A DNA stretch of 64,000 bases from Candidatus Eisenbergiella merdigallinarum (GCA_019119355.1 DWXE01000028.1:62001-126000), one strand, 5' to 3'; positions 24,630 to 35,036 are shown, numbered from the stretch's first letter. Notes: a model not told the origin generated them from the sequence alone. Numbers and translations are program-made.

Positions 24630-25760
24630 TCATCCCCGCGCTCCCGTCCCCGGCACCACCTTCGCGTCCATATAGACCCGGTCCATGAGCGATTCTCCCC
24701 GGATGAGGCGGGCCAGAATCTGAACCGCACGCTTCCCCATCTGCTCCTCATCCTGCCGCACGTGGGTGTAAGTATACTCCCCGTAGGCGGACAGCGGGCC
24801 GTCGAAGCAGGTGATCTCCAGGTCCTGCGGCACCCGGATGCCGATCTGACGGCAGACCTTCTCCGTCAGCACGGCGATATCGAATTCCGCCGCGATCACC
24901 ACCTCCACATCCGGATGGGCCTTCAAAAAGGCCGCGATCTTCTCCGCGTCGTCGTCCGTGTTCTTCTCGCTCTTTAAATCCGGAATCGTGCTGCGGATGG
25001 AATCCAGCAGATAGCCCGCCCCGTTTTCCTCCGACAGATGCCGGGCAACCATCTTCCGATACCCCCGGATCCTCTTTTTCAGGGAATCAGCCTCGGTCTC
25101 CGGCGCGGTAAACAGGGCCATCCGGCGATATCCCCGATCCAGCAGATGCTGCACCAGCTCTTCCACTGCCTTTTCGTTGTCCGTCCCGACAAAGGGGACG
25201 GGAAGTCCCTCCAGATAACGGTCCACGAATACCACCGGCATTCCGTCCCCGACCATCTTCAGGATTTCCGTATTATAGTGCTGGCCGTGGGTCGGCATGA
25301 CGATCACGCCGGCGACCTTCATCTTCATCAGGGATTCCAGCATCTTTTTCTCCCGCAGCTGGTCCCCCATGGAGCGCTTCATGCACAGATGATAGCCCTT
25401 CTTTTCCGCCTCGTCCTCGATGGCTTTGAGCATCTCGATGCCGAAGCTGGCGGAAAAATCCTCCATCACCAGCCCGATCACGTCGAAAGCCTCCCTCTGA
25501 TCGCCGCTTCTCTCCCCGGATCTGGATTCCATCTTATCCGCATTCATGCTGGCAAAGCTTCCGCGTCCCGGCCTCCTGAAAATATATCCGTCCTGCACCA
25601 GCATGCTCATGGCTTTCTGTATCGTAATGCGGCTGACGTCGAATTCCTCCGCCAGCGCCTTTTCCGCAGGAAGGCGCTCCCCCGGCCGGATCCTTCCGCT
25701 CCGGATCCGCTCCTGCAACGTGTCATATACCGTCTGATACAGGCACTTTTCTTCCTCCAT
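24630..25760 (-). CDS. GntR-LacI hybrid transcriptional regulator (AraR type)
   Basis: A 376-residue protein. Residues 1-70 are a GntR winged helix (YQTVYDTLQERIRSGRIRPGERLPAEKALAEEFDVSRIT, GRGSF). From about 90 the protein is a periplasmic-binding-like sensor of LacI type (DVIGLVMEDFSASFGIEMLKAIEDEAEKKG, GVIVMPT, VVFVDRYLEGLPVPFVGTDN). AraR of Bacillus has this layout and is released from DNA by its sugar. It sits directly upstream of the mannoside operon on the same strand, separated by a terminator, and probably represses it and itself. The candidate site 25785-25811 overlaps its own transcription start. Confidence 0.9.
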   Translation of the reverse strand: MEEEKCLYQTVYDTLQERIRSGRIRPGERLPAEKALAEEFDVSRITIQKAMSMLVQDGYIFRRPGRGSFASMNADKMESRSGERSGDQREAFDVIGLVMEDFSASFGIEMLKAIEDEAEKKGYHLCMKRSMGDQLREKKMLESLMKMKVAGVIVMPTHGQHYNTEILKMVGDGMPVVFVDRYLEGLPVPFVGTDNEKAVEELVQHLLDRGYRRMALFTAPETEADSLKKRIRGYRKMVARHLSEENGAGYLLDSIRSTIPDLKSEKNTDDDAEKIAAFLKAHPDVEVVIAAEFDIAVLTEKVCRQIGIRVPQDLEITCFDGPLSAYGEYTYTHVRQDEEQMGKRAVQILARLIRGESLMDRVYMDAKVVPGTGARG

Positions 25761-25784
25761 AGTCCCCCGTTCCCTTTCGCATGT

Positions 25785-25811
25785 GACATATTTGTTATGT
25801 TTGCCATATCG
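25785..25811. promoter_or_regulatory. candidate auto-operator of the GntR-LacI regulator
   Basis: Similar to the site at 24427-24453 (19 of 27). It lies just downstream of the -10 box, in a position suited to repression. Confidence 0.45.
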
Positions 25812-25819
25812 TTACGACC

Positions 25820-25848
25820 ATTTTAGCACATTCGTCAGAAATTTGCAA
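25820..25848 (-). promoter_or_regulatory. sigma-A promoter of the regulator gene
   Basis: TTGCAA (25843-25848) and TAAAAT (25820-25825) on the minus strand with a 17-base spacer. Confidence 0.7.
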
Positions 25849-25920
25849 TTTCCCATTCATAAAAAAACGGAGGCAGGCGGAACGGTTCAGCGGGGAAACA
25901 AAGCGTGCAAAAGGGCCCTG

Positions 25921-26463
25921 CTATTGATAAAATTGCCGGCAGAATTCCTCTGAGGAAAGCCGCTCCTGCACCTCCTCGCTCCATCGATCCGGCGAAAGCA
26001 GATTTGACAGCGGGCTGCCGAAAATATCTTCGATTTCCTTTCGTTTCAAAGAGTAGCTCCCGTCGGAGAAGTTACAGGTGATGCCCGCCAGATTATCGAT
26101 GGCCGCCATAGCCGCAACAGAATTGTATACGGAATCCCTCCGCGCCTTTTCCTCGCCGATATTCCGGACGGTATCGAGATAGTTGACCGTCAGAGTGCAG
26201 TCGTCCGGGTCGATTTCATATTTCCTGGCGATATCGTTCAGCGGAAGATTTTCAAAAAGGCCGCCGATATTGCTCGCGTCTCCGACATAGGCCGATCTGT
26301 AGTCTTCAATCGCGGAGATATCATGCGTCAGCGCATCGGTCTGATTGCGCGCATAGTCCGCCCGCTTCGCCCGGTCAGCCGGGATGATCCAAAATTGAAT
26401 GGCGCAGAACCAGACGACTGCGACGGCCAACAGGGCGACGATTCCTTTGTTTTTCCTATTCAT
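25921..26463 (-). CDS. membrane-anchored protein, DUF4825-like
   Basis: A 180-residue protein with one N-terminal membrane segment (about 8-28, VALLAVAVVWFCAIQFWII) and an outside part. The stretch YVGDASNIGGLFENLPL and the following CTLTVNY strand look like the DUF4825 domain, of unknown function. Its start overlaps the stop of the preceding permease-like gene by 8 bases, so it belongs to the PadR operon. No lipobox is seen. The role is unknown; the arrangement suggests a membrane stress or transport regulator. No clear terminator follows, only a T-run near 25863. Confidence 0.6.
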   Translation of the reverse strand: MNRKNKGIVALLAVAVVWFCAIQFWIIPADRAKRADYARNQTDALTHDISAIEDYRSAYVGDASNIGGLFENLPLNDIARKYEIDPDDCTLTVNYLDTVRNIGEEKARRDSVYNSVAAMAAIDNLAGITCNFSDGSYSLKRKEIEDIFGSPLSNLLSPDRWSEEVQERLSSEEFCRQFYQ

Positions 26464-27121
26464 CTTCCTGACCCTTTCTGTTTCTTAACAGGAGTTTTGA
26501 AAAGCTGCTGAACGTGATGGGGATGAAGATCGTAAGCAGGGGCAGATAGAACCGCACCGCTATATTCGCCATTTGATACGGGCCGCTGATATTCAGGGGT
26601 CTGCCAAACCAGATATCGCTCCCGAAGGTCAGCGCCGCCATCGTTCCGACAGCCACGAGGAAGAACAGGCCCCAAATCCTCCACGCCATTTTTCTGTGCC
26701 GTTCGCTCGCCGTCACGGACAGTACCCCGACTCCGTCCGCGGGTTGATTTCTTCCCAAAAGACAGGCGCAGCCGGAAACGATGACGCAAAAGAGCCCTGC
26801 GTAGCTGACCGAAGCATATCCTGTAAAGAGAAGCGGAAAAGAGAAGATCCAGAAGAGGATCGAGTGAAGCAATACCGTCTGTCTGCATTCCAGACGATAC
26901 CTGCCGACATCGGTAAGCTGGTTTCCGTCAATCAGAAAATCCACAGCCGACAGACTTTGTTTTGCCCGTTCCGCCGCGCTTTCGGCGTCCATGCCCTGCG
27001 CAACCAGATCGTCCCGTTTGGCGATCATATTGCTGACGATTTCCTCCTTCAGATCCTTTAGCTCCGGCGTTACCCGCTGGTTCCGGAACAAGCCGTCCAC
27101 ATATTTTTCCAGATCCGTCAT
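26456..27121 (-). CDS. HAAS-domain membrane protein (permease prefix type)
   Basis: A 221-residue protein starting MTDLEKYVDGLFRNQRVTPELKDLKEEIVSNM. This N-terminal helical part, with AAERAKQSLS following, is the HAAS/permease prefix domain often encoded with PadR regulators. About four membrane segments follow (near 80-100, 102-118, 143-165, 190-210). The start ATG shares ATGA with the PadR stop. Function unknown; related pairs act in membrane homeostasis or antibiotic stress. A TTG-initiated extension further upstream is rejected because it runs through padR. Confidence 0.72.
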   Translation of the reverse strand: MTDLEKYVDGLFRNQRVTPELKDLKEEIVSNMIAKRDDLVAQGMDAESAAERAKQSLSAVDFLIDGNQLTDVGRYRLECRQTVLLHSILFWIFSFPLLFTGYASVSYAGLFCVIVSGCACLLGRNQPADGVGVLSVTASERHRKMAWRIWGLFFLVAVGTMAALTFGSDIWFGRPLNISGPYQMANIAVRFYLPLLTIFIPITFSSFSKLLLRNRKGQEDE

Positions 27122-27465
27122 CTGTCCGCACCTCCCTGGAGAAGCATTGTGATAATTTTCTGAGCGTGCAGCCACCCGGCGAGCGCCCTTTCATAGGCGG
27201 CTTTTCCGCTCTCTGTAATATGATAATATTTCCGCCGCCCGCCCTGCGACTGGTCGCCCCAGTAGCTCACGATATGTCCCTGCTTTTCAAGGCGTTTCAG
27301 GCTGGTATATAAAGACGGCTCTTTCAGTTCATATTCGTTTCCGCTGTTCACGGACACAGCTTTCATAATTTCGTAGCCGTAATTGTCGCAATCTTTCAGG
27401 ATTCTCAGAATGATGGCGTCAATATGGCCGCGGATTAAATCGCTGCTGATATTCTGCTCCGGCAT
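27118..27465 (-). CDS. PadR family transcriptional regulator
   Basis: A 115-residue winged-helix protein, MPEQNISSDLIRGHIDAIIL, with the motif NYGYEIMKAV and the wing LKEPSLYTSLKRLEKQGHIVSYWGDQSQGGRRKYYHIT that identify PadR regulators. The short C-terminal helix for dimerisation is present. ATG 27465 has GGAGG eight bases upstream. It begins a three-gene operon with the HAAS and DUF4825-like genes and probably represses its own promoter at 27485-27514. Confidence 0.93.
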   Translation of the reverse strand: MPEQNISSDLIRGHIDAIILRILKDCDNYGYEIMKAVSVNSGNEYELKEPSLYTSLKRLEKQGHIVSYWGDQSQGGRRKYYHITESGKAAYERALAGWLHAQKIITMLLQGGADR

Positions 27466-27484
27466 CCGCCTCACCTCCAAAGCC

Positions 27485-27514
27485 ATCATACCTCAAAATT
27501 ACTATGTGTGTCAA
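27485..27514 (-). promoter_or_regulatory. sigma-A promoter of the padR operon
   Basis: TTGACA (27509-27514) and TATGAT (27485-27490) on the minus strand with an 18-base spacer. Confidence 0.75.
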
Positions 27515-27534
27515 TGTACTTTGTCACAAATTCA

Positions 27535-27581
27535 AAAACAAAAAGAGCAGATGAAAGGCAACCTGCTCTCTCACCTGCTCT
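27535..27581 (-). terminator. terminator of the heat-shock operon after dnaJ
   Basis: CTGCTCT at 27563-27569 or 27575-27581 can pair with AGAGCAG at 27544-27550. On the minus strand the stem ends in CTTTTTGTTTTTG. Two alternative left arms are available. Confidence 0.75.
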
Positions 27582-27623
27582 TTTCCGCACCATGTGCGGC
27601 AGCTACGATCCTTCGATTCCGCT

Positions 27624-28796
27624 CTATTTGTTAAAAAATCCCCGTTTCTTCTTTTCCTTATGGGGCTGCTCTTCCCCGGACGCACGATCCGCGGCGTGCA
27701 GGCTGTCGCCCGTATGCTCGTCGAACTTGCGCAGAAGCTCCTTCGCCTCGGAAGAGAGCCGTTCCGGCGTCTGGACCACCAGGGTGACGTAATGATCGCC
27801 CCGCACGTCCTTGCTGCGCAGGGAGGGGACGCCCTTTCCTTTCAGGCGCACCCGGGTATCGGTCTGCGTTCCCGGCTTCACGTCGTAAATCACCTTGCCG
27901 TCCACCGTGTCGATGACCACCTCTCCGCCCAGCGCCGCCACCGCAAAGGAAATCGGCACCGTGGAATAGATGTTCGTATCCTGCCGCTGGAAAATGGGGT
28001 GTCTGCCCACGATCACTTCCACCAGGACGTCGCCTCTGGGGCCGCCGTTGACGCCCGGCTCGCCCTGGCCCGCCAGCCGCTTGCACTGGCCGTTGTCGAT
28101 GCCGGCCGGAATGGTCACCGCGAACCGCTTCTTCATGGGAACGTAGCCGGTTCCGCGGCAGTCCGCGCACTTCTCCCGGATGATCTTCCCGCTGCCGCCG
28201 CAGTCCGGACAGGTCTGTACGTTCCGAACCGTGCCGAAGAAGGACTGCTGGGTGAAGACCACCTGGCCCTTGCCGCCGCACTTCGGGCAGGTCACCGGGC
28301 TGGTGCCGGGCTTCGCGCCCGTTCCGTGGCAGGTCTTACACTCCTCCTTCACCGTCAGCTCGATTTCCTTTTCCGTACCGAATACCGCTTCCTCGAAGGT
28401 AATCCTCACGCTGGTGCGCAGATTCGCCCCCTTCATGGGGCCGCTTCTGGCGCCGCCGCTCCTCCTTCCGCCGAACAGATCGCCGAAAATATCTCCGAAG
28501 ATGTCTCCAAAATCCGCGCTGTTGAAGTCGAAACCGCCGAAGCCTCCCGCTCCGCCTGCGCCGCCCTCGAACGCGGCGTGGCCGAACTGATCGTACTGAC
28601 GGCGTTTTTCGGGATCGCTCAGGACTGCGTAGGCTTCGGAAGCTTCCTTAAACTTCTTTTCCGCTTCCTTGTCGCCCGGATTCATATCAGGATGGTATTT
28701 CTTTGCCAGAACCCTGTATGCTTTCTTGAGAGCTGCGTCGTCCGCGTTCCGGTCCACACCGAGGACTTCGTAATAATCTCTTTTCTGTTCTGCCAT
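27624..28796 (-). CDS. dnaJ: chaperone DnaJ
   Basis: A 390-residue type I J-protein. The J domain (about 6-70) has the HPD motif in [11 protein letters not shown] Gly/Phe-rich stretch follows (about 75-125), then four zinc-binding repeats: [24 protein letters not shown] and CADCRGTG. The C-terminal substrate domains follow. It stimulates DnaK ATPase. The ATG (28796) has AAGGAG eight bases upstream. It closes the hrcA-grpE-dnaK-dnaJ operon; two hairpins separate it from dnaK. Confidence 0.97.
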   Translation of the reverse strand: MAEQKRDYYEVLGVDRNADDAALKKAYRVLAKKYHPDMNPGDKEAEKKFKEASEAYAVLSDPEKRRQYDQFGHAAFEGGAGGAGGFGGFDFNSADFGDIFGDIFGDLFGGRRSGGARSGPMKGANLRTSVRITFEEAVFGTEKEIELTVKEECKTCHGTGAKPGTSPVTCPKCGGKGQVVFTQQSFFGTVRNVQTCPDCGGSGKIIREKCADCRGTGYVPMKKRFAVTIPAGIDNGQCKRLAGQGEPGVNGGPRGDVLVEVIVGRHPIFQRQDTNIYSTVPISFAVAALGGEVVIDTVDGKVIYDVKPGTQTDTRVRLKGKGVPSLRSKDVRGDHYVTLVVQTPERLSSEAKELLRKFDEHTGDSLHAADRASGEEQPHKEKKKRGFFNK

Positions 28797-28820
28797 AATC
28801 CTACTCCTTCAAATTGATGC

Positions 28821-28847
28821 AACAGTCTGGCGAAGCCGAACTGTTAC
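28821..28847. repeat. short hairpin related to the 391-595 palindrome
   Basis: AACAGT, GGC, GCC and ACTGTT form a stem around GAA. The complement of 28835-28847, GTAACAGTTCGGC, is identical to 398-410, the outer arm of the first palindromic element. Confidence 0.55.
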
Positions 28848-28855
28848 GCACGTTT

Positions 28856-28877
28856 GGGGGCCAATCGCTTGGCCCCC
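28856..28877 (-). other. strong hairpin between dnaK and dnaJ
   Basis: GGGGGCCAA and TTGGCCCCC pair perfectly over nine bases with a 4-base loop. AAACG follows on the minus strand, so it is not a standard terminator; it may lower dnaJ expression or protect the dnaK end. Confidence 0.65.
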
Positions 28878-28898
28878 GCTGTAAAAGCCCTTATTATT

Positions 28899-30902
<2,004 letters not shown>

Positions 30903-31574
30903 CTACTGCACCACGGCCACCATGCTGTGCCTGACGACGCTGTCCCGGTATTTATAACCTTTCTGCAGCTCCTGCGCCACCGTGCCGGATTCCAGTTCGT
31001 CGTTCTCCACCTGCATCACCGCGTTGTGGAGCTCCGGATCGAACTCCTGGCCCACCGCATCGATGGGGGTCACGCCCAGGTTTTCCAGCTCCGTCAGAAG
31101 CTGTCTGTAAATCTTGGTCATCCCCTCCACGAAGGGCTCTTCCTTCTGCTCTTCGGGCACCATCGCCAGCCCTCTTTCAAAATTGTCCACCACCGGGAGG
31201 ATCTTTTCGATCACGCTTTTGGCCCCGGTCTCGAACATGGCCGACTTCTCTTTTTCCGTGCGCTTGCGGAAGTTCTCGAACTCCGCCATCTGGCGCATCA
31301 CCTTATCCTGCAGCTCGGCGATCTGGGCCTTATAGCCCTCTTCCTTCTTATCCTTCTTTTTGGAAAAGAATCCCTTCTTCTCCCTGCCCGCGTCGGCGTC
31401 ATCCTCTGCAGCCTGCGCGTCCTCCTGCTGCTCCTGTCCGGATTCCTCCTCCAGAACTTCCGCTTCGCAGGACGTCTCCGCGGCCCCTTCGGCCTGTGCC
31501 GCTTCGCTCTCAGGCGCTTCGCAGCCGGTTTCGGCTTCCTGATTCAATTCCTCGACCTTTCTTTCGTCTGCCAC
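30903..31574 (-). CDS. grpE: nucleotide exchange factor GrpE
   Basis: A 223-residue protein. The first about 90 residues are low-complexity, Glu/Ala-rich. The long coiled coil begins near KAQIAELQDKVMRQMAEFEN, followed by the FRKRTEKEK motif. The C-terminal beta domain holds GVTPIDAVGQEFDPELHNAV. It exchanges ADP on DnaK. The start codon is GTG (31574) with GGAAGG five bases before it. The acidic N-terminal tail is longer than in many GrpE proteins. Confidence 0.95.
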   Translation of the reverse strand: MADERKVEELNQEAETGCEAPESEAAQAEGAAETSCEAEVLEEESGQEQQEDAQAAEDDADAGREKKGFFSKKKDKKEEGYKAQIAELQDKVMRQMAEFENFRKRTEKEKSAMFETGAKSVIEKILPVVDNFERGLAMVPEEQKEEPFVEGMTKIYRQLLTELENLGVTPIDAVGQEFDPELHNAVMQVENDELESGTVAQELQKGYKYRDSVVRHSMVAVVQ

Positions 31575-31589
31575 GTCTGCCTTCCTTTC

Positions 31590-32621
31590 CTACTTCTTAT
31601 GATATAAAGTGTCCAACTGGTTCATCAGCGTCTTTAAGGTGCCGATGACCTTGTCGTAATCCATCCGTTTGGGTCCGATGATGCCGATGGTCCCGCGCAT
31701 CCCGTCTCCCAGTTCATAAGTGGCGGTCACCACGCTGCAGTCCTTCATGGACTGCACCGGCATCTCGTTGCCGATATAGACCTGAATGCCCGTGCCGGTT
31801 TCATCCGAAAGGTTTTCCTGCACCAGTTCCGTCAGCGCCTGCTCCTCTTCGAATACGTTGATCAGCTCGCTGGCTTTCTCCCGGTTGTCGGTCAGCTCCG
31901 GATATTTCAGAATGTTGTTGGTTCCGCTGGTATAGATCTTCAAATCCTCGTCGGACTTGATCGCCTCCGCCACCGCGTCGATCACGTCGCTGACGATGGA
32001 GCTGTGGATCCCCGCCTGCTGCTTTAAGGCCGCGATCATGGCCAGGTTGATCTCTTCGATGGAAAGGCCGTTCAAATGGGTGTTCAGCAGGATATTCAGC
32101 TTCAGCATCGTCTCGTCGTCCAGGGCTTCGTCCACATTCAGGATCGTATTCTTGATGACGTTGCCCTCCACCACGATGACCGCCAGCAGCTGATGCGCAT
32201 CCACCCGGGAAAGCTGGATGAACTTGAGCTTGTTGCCCCGGTACTGCGGAGCCGTGATCATGGCCGCGTAGTTCGTATTCGTGGCGAGCACCCTGGCCAC
32301 CCGCTTCAAAAGGGTGTCCATCTTCTCGTCCTTCTCCGTCAGAAGCCCCTTGAGCTCCTCGACTTCCCGCTCCTTTTCCTCCAGCATGGTATCCACATAA
32401 AAGCGATATCCCTTATCGGAAGGAATCCTCCCCGCGGAAGTATGGGGCTGGATGATATAGCCCATCTCCTCCAGATCGGACATCTCGTTGCGGATGGTGG
32501 CGGAACTCAAATTCAGATCGGTGTATTTGGAAATCGTCCTGCTGCCCACCGGTTCCCCGGTCTCCAGATAATTCCGGATCACGGCCTGCAGAATCTTGCA
32601 CTTCCTTTCATCCAGTTCCAT
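31590..32621 (-). CDS. hrcA: heat-inducible repressor HrcA
   Basis: A protein of about 343 residues. The N-terminal winged helix reads ERKCKILQAVIRNYLETGEPVGSRTISK, then SSATIRNEMSDLEEMGYI and HTSAGRIPSDKGYRFYV, all characteristic of HrcA. The C-terminal GAF-like domain ends at IGPKRMDYDKVIGTLKTL. Two adjacent ATG codons (32624, 32621) follow GAGGTGGG; the second gives the better spacing. It binds the CIRCE site 32644-32670 just upstream. Confidence 0.96.
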   Translation of the reverse strand: MELDERKCKILQAVIRNYLETGEPVGSRTISKYTDLNLSSATIRNEMSDLEEMGYIIQPHTSAGRIPSDKGYRFYVDTMLEEKEREVEELKGLLTEKDEKMDTLLKRVARVLATNTNYAAMITAPQYRGNKLKFIQLSRVDAHQLLAVIVVEGNVIKNTILNVDEALDDETMLKLNILLNTHLNGLSIEEINLAMIAALKQQAGIHSSIVSDVIDAVAEAIKSDEDLKIYTSGTNNILKYPELTDNREKASELINVFEEEQALTELVQENLSDETGTGIQVYIGNEMPVQSMKDCSVVTATYELGDGMRGTIGIIGPKRMDYDKVIGTLKTLMNQLDTLYHKK

Positions 32622-32643
32622 CATCCCACCTCGCTTCGTCTTA

Positions 32644-32670
32644 TTAGCACTCGTTCCTTTTGAGTGCTAA
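32644..32670. promoter_or_regulatory. CIRCE operator
   Basis: TTAGCACTC, nine bases, GAGTGCTAA: a perfect match to the CIRCE consensus, between the promoter and the hrcA start. It is the binding site of HrcA. Confidence 0.97.
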
Positions 32671-32685
32671 CACCTTCTGATGCTT

Positions 32686-32714
32686 AAGATACCACTATCC
32701 CTATTTATTGTCAA
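32686..32714 (-). promoter_or_regulatory. sigma-A promoter of the hrcA operon
   Basis: TTGACA (32709-32714) and TATCTT (32686-32691) on the minus strand with a 17-base spacer. The -35 box lies within the last codons and before the stop of the DUF4091 gene. Confidence 0.85.
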
Positions 32715-34425
32715 CCTCTTTTTCAAAAATTACCGATGAAGAAAATGTGAAAAATTTACAAACTTCTTCCAGCAGTTTTTCCCTCAGCCGCCAGAAGTCC
32801 GCCGGATCGTCCGGGCAGTCAGGAAAGTCCTTCCAGCGCCAGTTCTCCAGCAGTTTTTCCACCGCCGCTCTCCCTTCCCGTTCCTCCAGGAGCTGAAGAA
32901 GGCGCACATCCTGCAGCGCTTCGTAAAAGACCGCCTGGCGGATGGACTCCACCGGCCCCTCCTGCCCCGGATAGACAGAGAAGGCGTCGCCCGCCGGGAA
33001 GGTCTTCATGCAGTCCGTGATCGCGTAGGGGTCCAGCAGCCCGGCCGACCCCGGGGTCAGCCAGTAATTGTATCCCCAGTGCAAAAATCCCTCCACCCGG
33101 TTGCAGTAAATCTGGATGCCGATGCTCCGGTTGCGCACCGATGGCATTCCCAGAAAGCGGTTGGAAACCCCCGTGGACTGGGCGCAGCAATAGTAGGCGA
33201 AAAGAGGGCGCACCCCTTTTTCCAGAAACGGGCCGATATGGTCCGCAGCGCATACCGGCAGGTCGATCAGCCCTTTTTCATAGAAGGAAAGATCGGAGAT
33301 GGCGTCCATCACCGGGCGCTCGCCGATGTGCTTCCTGAGGATTTCGTTGGATCGTTTGTAGGAGCCGAGCTGATTTTCCGAAGGCTCGTCCGAAACGTGG
33401 AAAAAGCAGCGCTCCCACACCCCCTCTTCCTTCAGGAAATCGGCCAGACATGGCAGGAACGCGTCGAGGAAATCCGCGTAAGCGGGATCGTCCGCCCCGG
33501 TCTCCCAGCCGAAAACGCGCCGTCTCCCCGTTTCCGTTTCCGCCTCGATCTTCGGCGCGCAGGCGGCTCCCCACTGGCTGAACAGGTGGGAGATTTCAAA
33601 ATACCGGATGCCGCATGCGCTGCACATCCGGATCCACCGCCTCAAATGCCCGAAACCGAAGCTCCAGGGAGCGCCTTCCGCCTCCCGTTTCACTTCCACC
33701 AGCTGCACCGTCAGCCGCTCTTTTCCCACCGGCGTATCCAGGGGCGGGGTAAAAACCGGCGTCAGGATCATGTTGACCCCGTTTTTCGCCGCGCAGGACA
33801 CATACCGCTCCGCCAGCGCCCACCATTCTTCCGACAGGGCGCTGACCCCGTACCGGAGGGCCAGGCAGTCCCCGTGAAACCACTGGGTGAAGACGGTCTT
33901 TTGCTCCGGCAGCCGGCAGGGGAGCACGGTCAGCTCATATTCCGCCCCGGCCAGCAGCCGTTCTCCCTCCCCGCCTTCTTCCCAAAAGCGGATTCGGATG
34001 GGTAAAACCGCCGGTTTCCCGCTGTCCTTTGCCAGATCTCCGTTCCGGATCAGCTCTTCCCCCTCCACGGCGATCCAGAGGGCGTTGGCCCCGTCGGAGC
34101 AGACGCGCAGCCCGTTCCCCTCTTCCAGAGGGAGCAGGGGATCCGGAAACAGCCCGGGCAGCGTCCTTTCGTAGCGGTCGTCGGCCCAGGCCGGATGCAC
34201 GTACTCCGCCGGCACGCGCCCTGCCCGCCGGATCGTGATGCCCCCGCAGTCCGGTTCCAGTTCCACCCGTATCCGGGACGGCGGGCCGTCGAAACGATAG
34301 CCCAGCTGAAAGGAAAACCGTTCGTTGGCCAGCATGGTTCCCGCTCCCGTCGTCCTCTCCGTCCATTCCCAGTCCTGTTCCGGGAACACCCTGTCCAGGG
34401 ATGTAAAAAATTTCGTTTTCAACAT
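32701..34425 (-). CDS. DUF4091 domain protein, glycoside-hydrolase-like
   Basis: A 574-residue protein without signal peptide, beginning MLKTKFFTSLDRVFPEQDWEW. The middle contains FTQWFHGDCLALRYGV, a barrel-like region with GIRYFEISHLFSQWGA, WERCFFHVSDEPSENQLGSY and ADHIGPFLEKG. The C-terminal part, GFLHWGYNYWL, is typical of DUF4091 proteins, which resemble glycoside hydrolases. The HVSDEP Asp/Glu could be catalytic; this is inference. AAGGAG lies six bases before ATG 34425. A 27-base imperfect direct repeat of the RBS region (GGGAAGGAACTTCAC, GGGAAGGAGCTGCAC) lies upstream. Confidence 0.75.
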   Translation of the reverse strand: MLKTKFFTSLDRVFPEQDWEWTERTTGAGTMLANERFSFQLGYRFDGPPSRIRVELEPDCGGITIRRAGRVPAEYVHPAWADDRYERTLPGLFPDPLLPLEEGNGLRVCSDGANALWIAVEGEELIRNGDLAKDSGKPAVLPIRIRFWEEGGEGERLLAGAEYELTVLPCRLPEQKTVFTQWFHGDCLALRYGVSALSEEWWALAERYVSCAAKNGVNMILTPVFTPPLDTPVGKERLTVQLVEVKREAEGAPWSFGFGHLRRWIRMCSACGIRYFEISHLFSQWGAACAPKIEAETETGRRRVFGWETGADDPAYADFLDAFLPCLADFLKEEGVWERCFFHVSDEPSENQLGSYKRSNEILRKHIGERPVMDAISDLSFYEKGLIDLPVCAADHIGPFLEKGVRPLFAYYCCAQSTGVSNRFLGMPSVRNRSIGIQIYCNRVEGFLHWGYNYWLTPGSAGLLDPYAITDCMKTFPAGDAFSVYPGQEGPVESIRQAVFYEALQDVRLLQLLEEREGRAAVEKLLENWRWKDFPDCPDDPADFWRLREKLLEEVCKFFTFSSSVIFEKEVDNK

Positions 34426-34477
34426 GTGCAGCTCCTTCCCTGTCATATTAAAATAGTGAAGTTCCTTCCCCGTCGTA

Positions 34478-34529
34478 TAAAAAAGGCCGCCGCATCCTGA
34501 CGCCATTTCGTCATTCGATGCGGCGGCCC
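34478..34529 (-). terminator. terminator of the Lys/Ala-rich protein gene
   Basis: GGGCCGCCGCATC (minus sense, 34517-34529) pairs with GGATGCGGCGGCC (34485-34497), followed by TTTTTTAT. Confidence 0.9.
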
Positions 34530-34550
34530 GTCCGTTTCGTCAATCCCCGC

Positions 34551-35036
34551 TCAGATCGCGAAGTTGCCGGTGATCTCTCCGTTGATCACGTAATAAACCG
34601 CGTTCTCTTCCGGCTTCACATACAGCTCAACCGTCTGAAACTCTTCCTCTTTTTTGCCCAGGTCATATTTCCATACGTCCTTCGCGATCTCAACCAGCTT
34701 CTCGGCGGTGTAATCCTTGCCCGCGAACTGGATGCTCACGACGGCCTTCACTTCCTTCGCCTTCGCAGCCGTCTTTCTGGCGGGCGCCTTTTTGGGCTCC
34801 TCAGCCTTCGCAGGGGAAATTTCCTCCGCCTTCGCTGCCTTCACAGCGGTCTTCTTCGCGGGCGCCTTCTTCGCAGGGGCCGCCTTTTCGACCGTTTCTT
34901 CCTTCTTTTCAGGTTCTGCCTTTACCGGCTCCGCCTTCACGGCTTCTTTCAGTTCCGCTTTGGAAGCTTCTGCTTTTGCGACGGATGCCTTCGCTGCGGT
35001 CTTGGCCGGAGCTTTTTTCACTGTGCTCTTTGTCAT
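34551..35036 (-). CDS. Lys/Ala/Pro-rich protein, DUF6465-like
   Basis: A 161-residue protein. The first about 95 residues are low-complexity, built of AKKAPAKKTA-type repeats like histone H1 tails. A compact C-terminal domain follows: VSIQFAGKDYTAEKLVEIAK and VELYVKPEENAVYYVINGEI. The layout fits the DUF6465 family seen in Lachnospiraceae, with unknown function. The tail may bind nucleic acid or cell-wall polymers; that is inference. ATG 35036 has AAGGAGGAG upstream. It ends in a strong terminator. Confidence 0.7.
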   Translation of the reverse strand: MTKSTVKKAPAKTAAKASVAKAEASKAELKEAVKAEPVKAEPEKKEETVEKAAPAKKAPAKKTAVKAAKAEEISPAKAEEPKKAPARKTAAKAKEVKAVVSIQFAGKDYTAEKLVEIAKDVWKYDLGKKEEEFQTVELYVKPEENAVYYVINGEITGNFAI

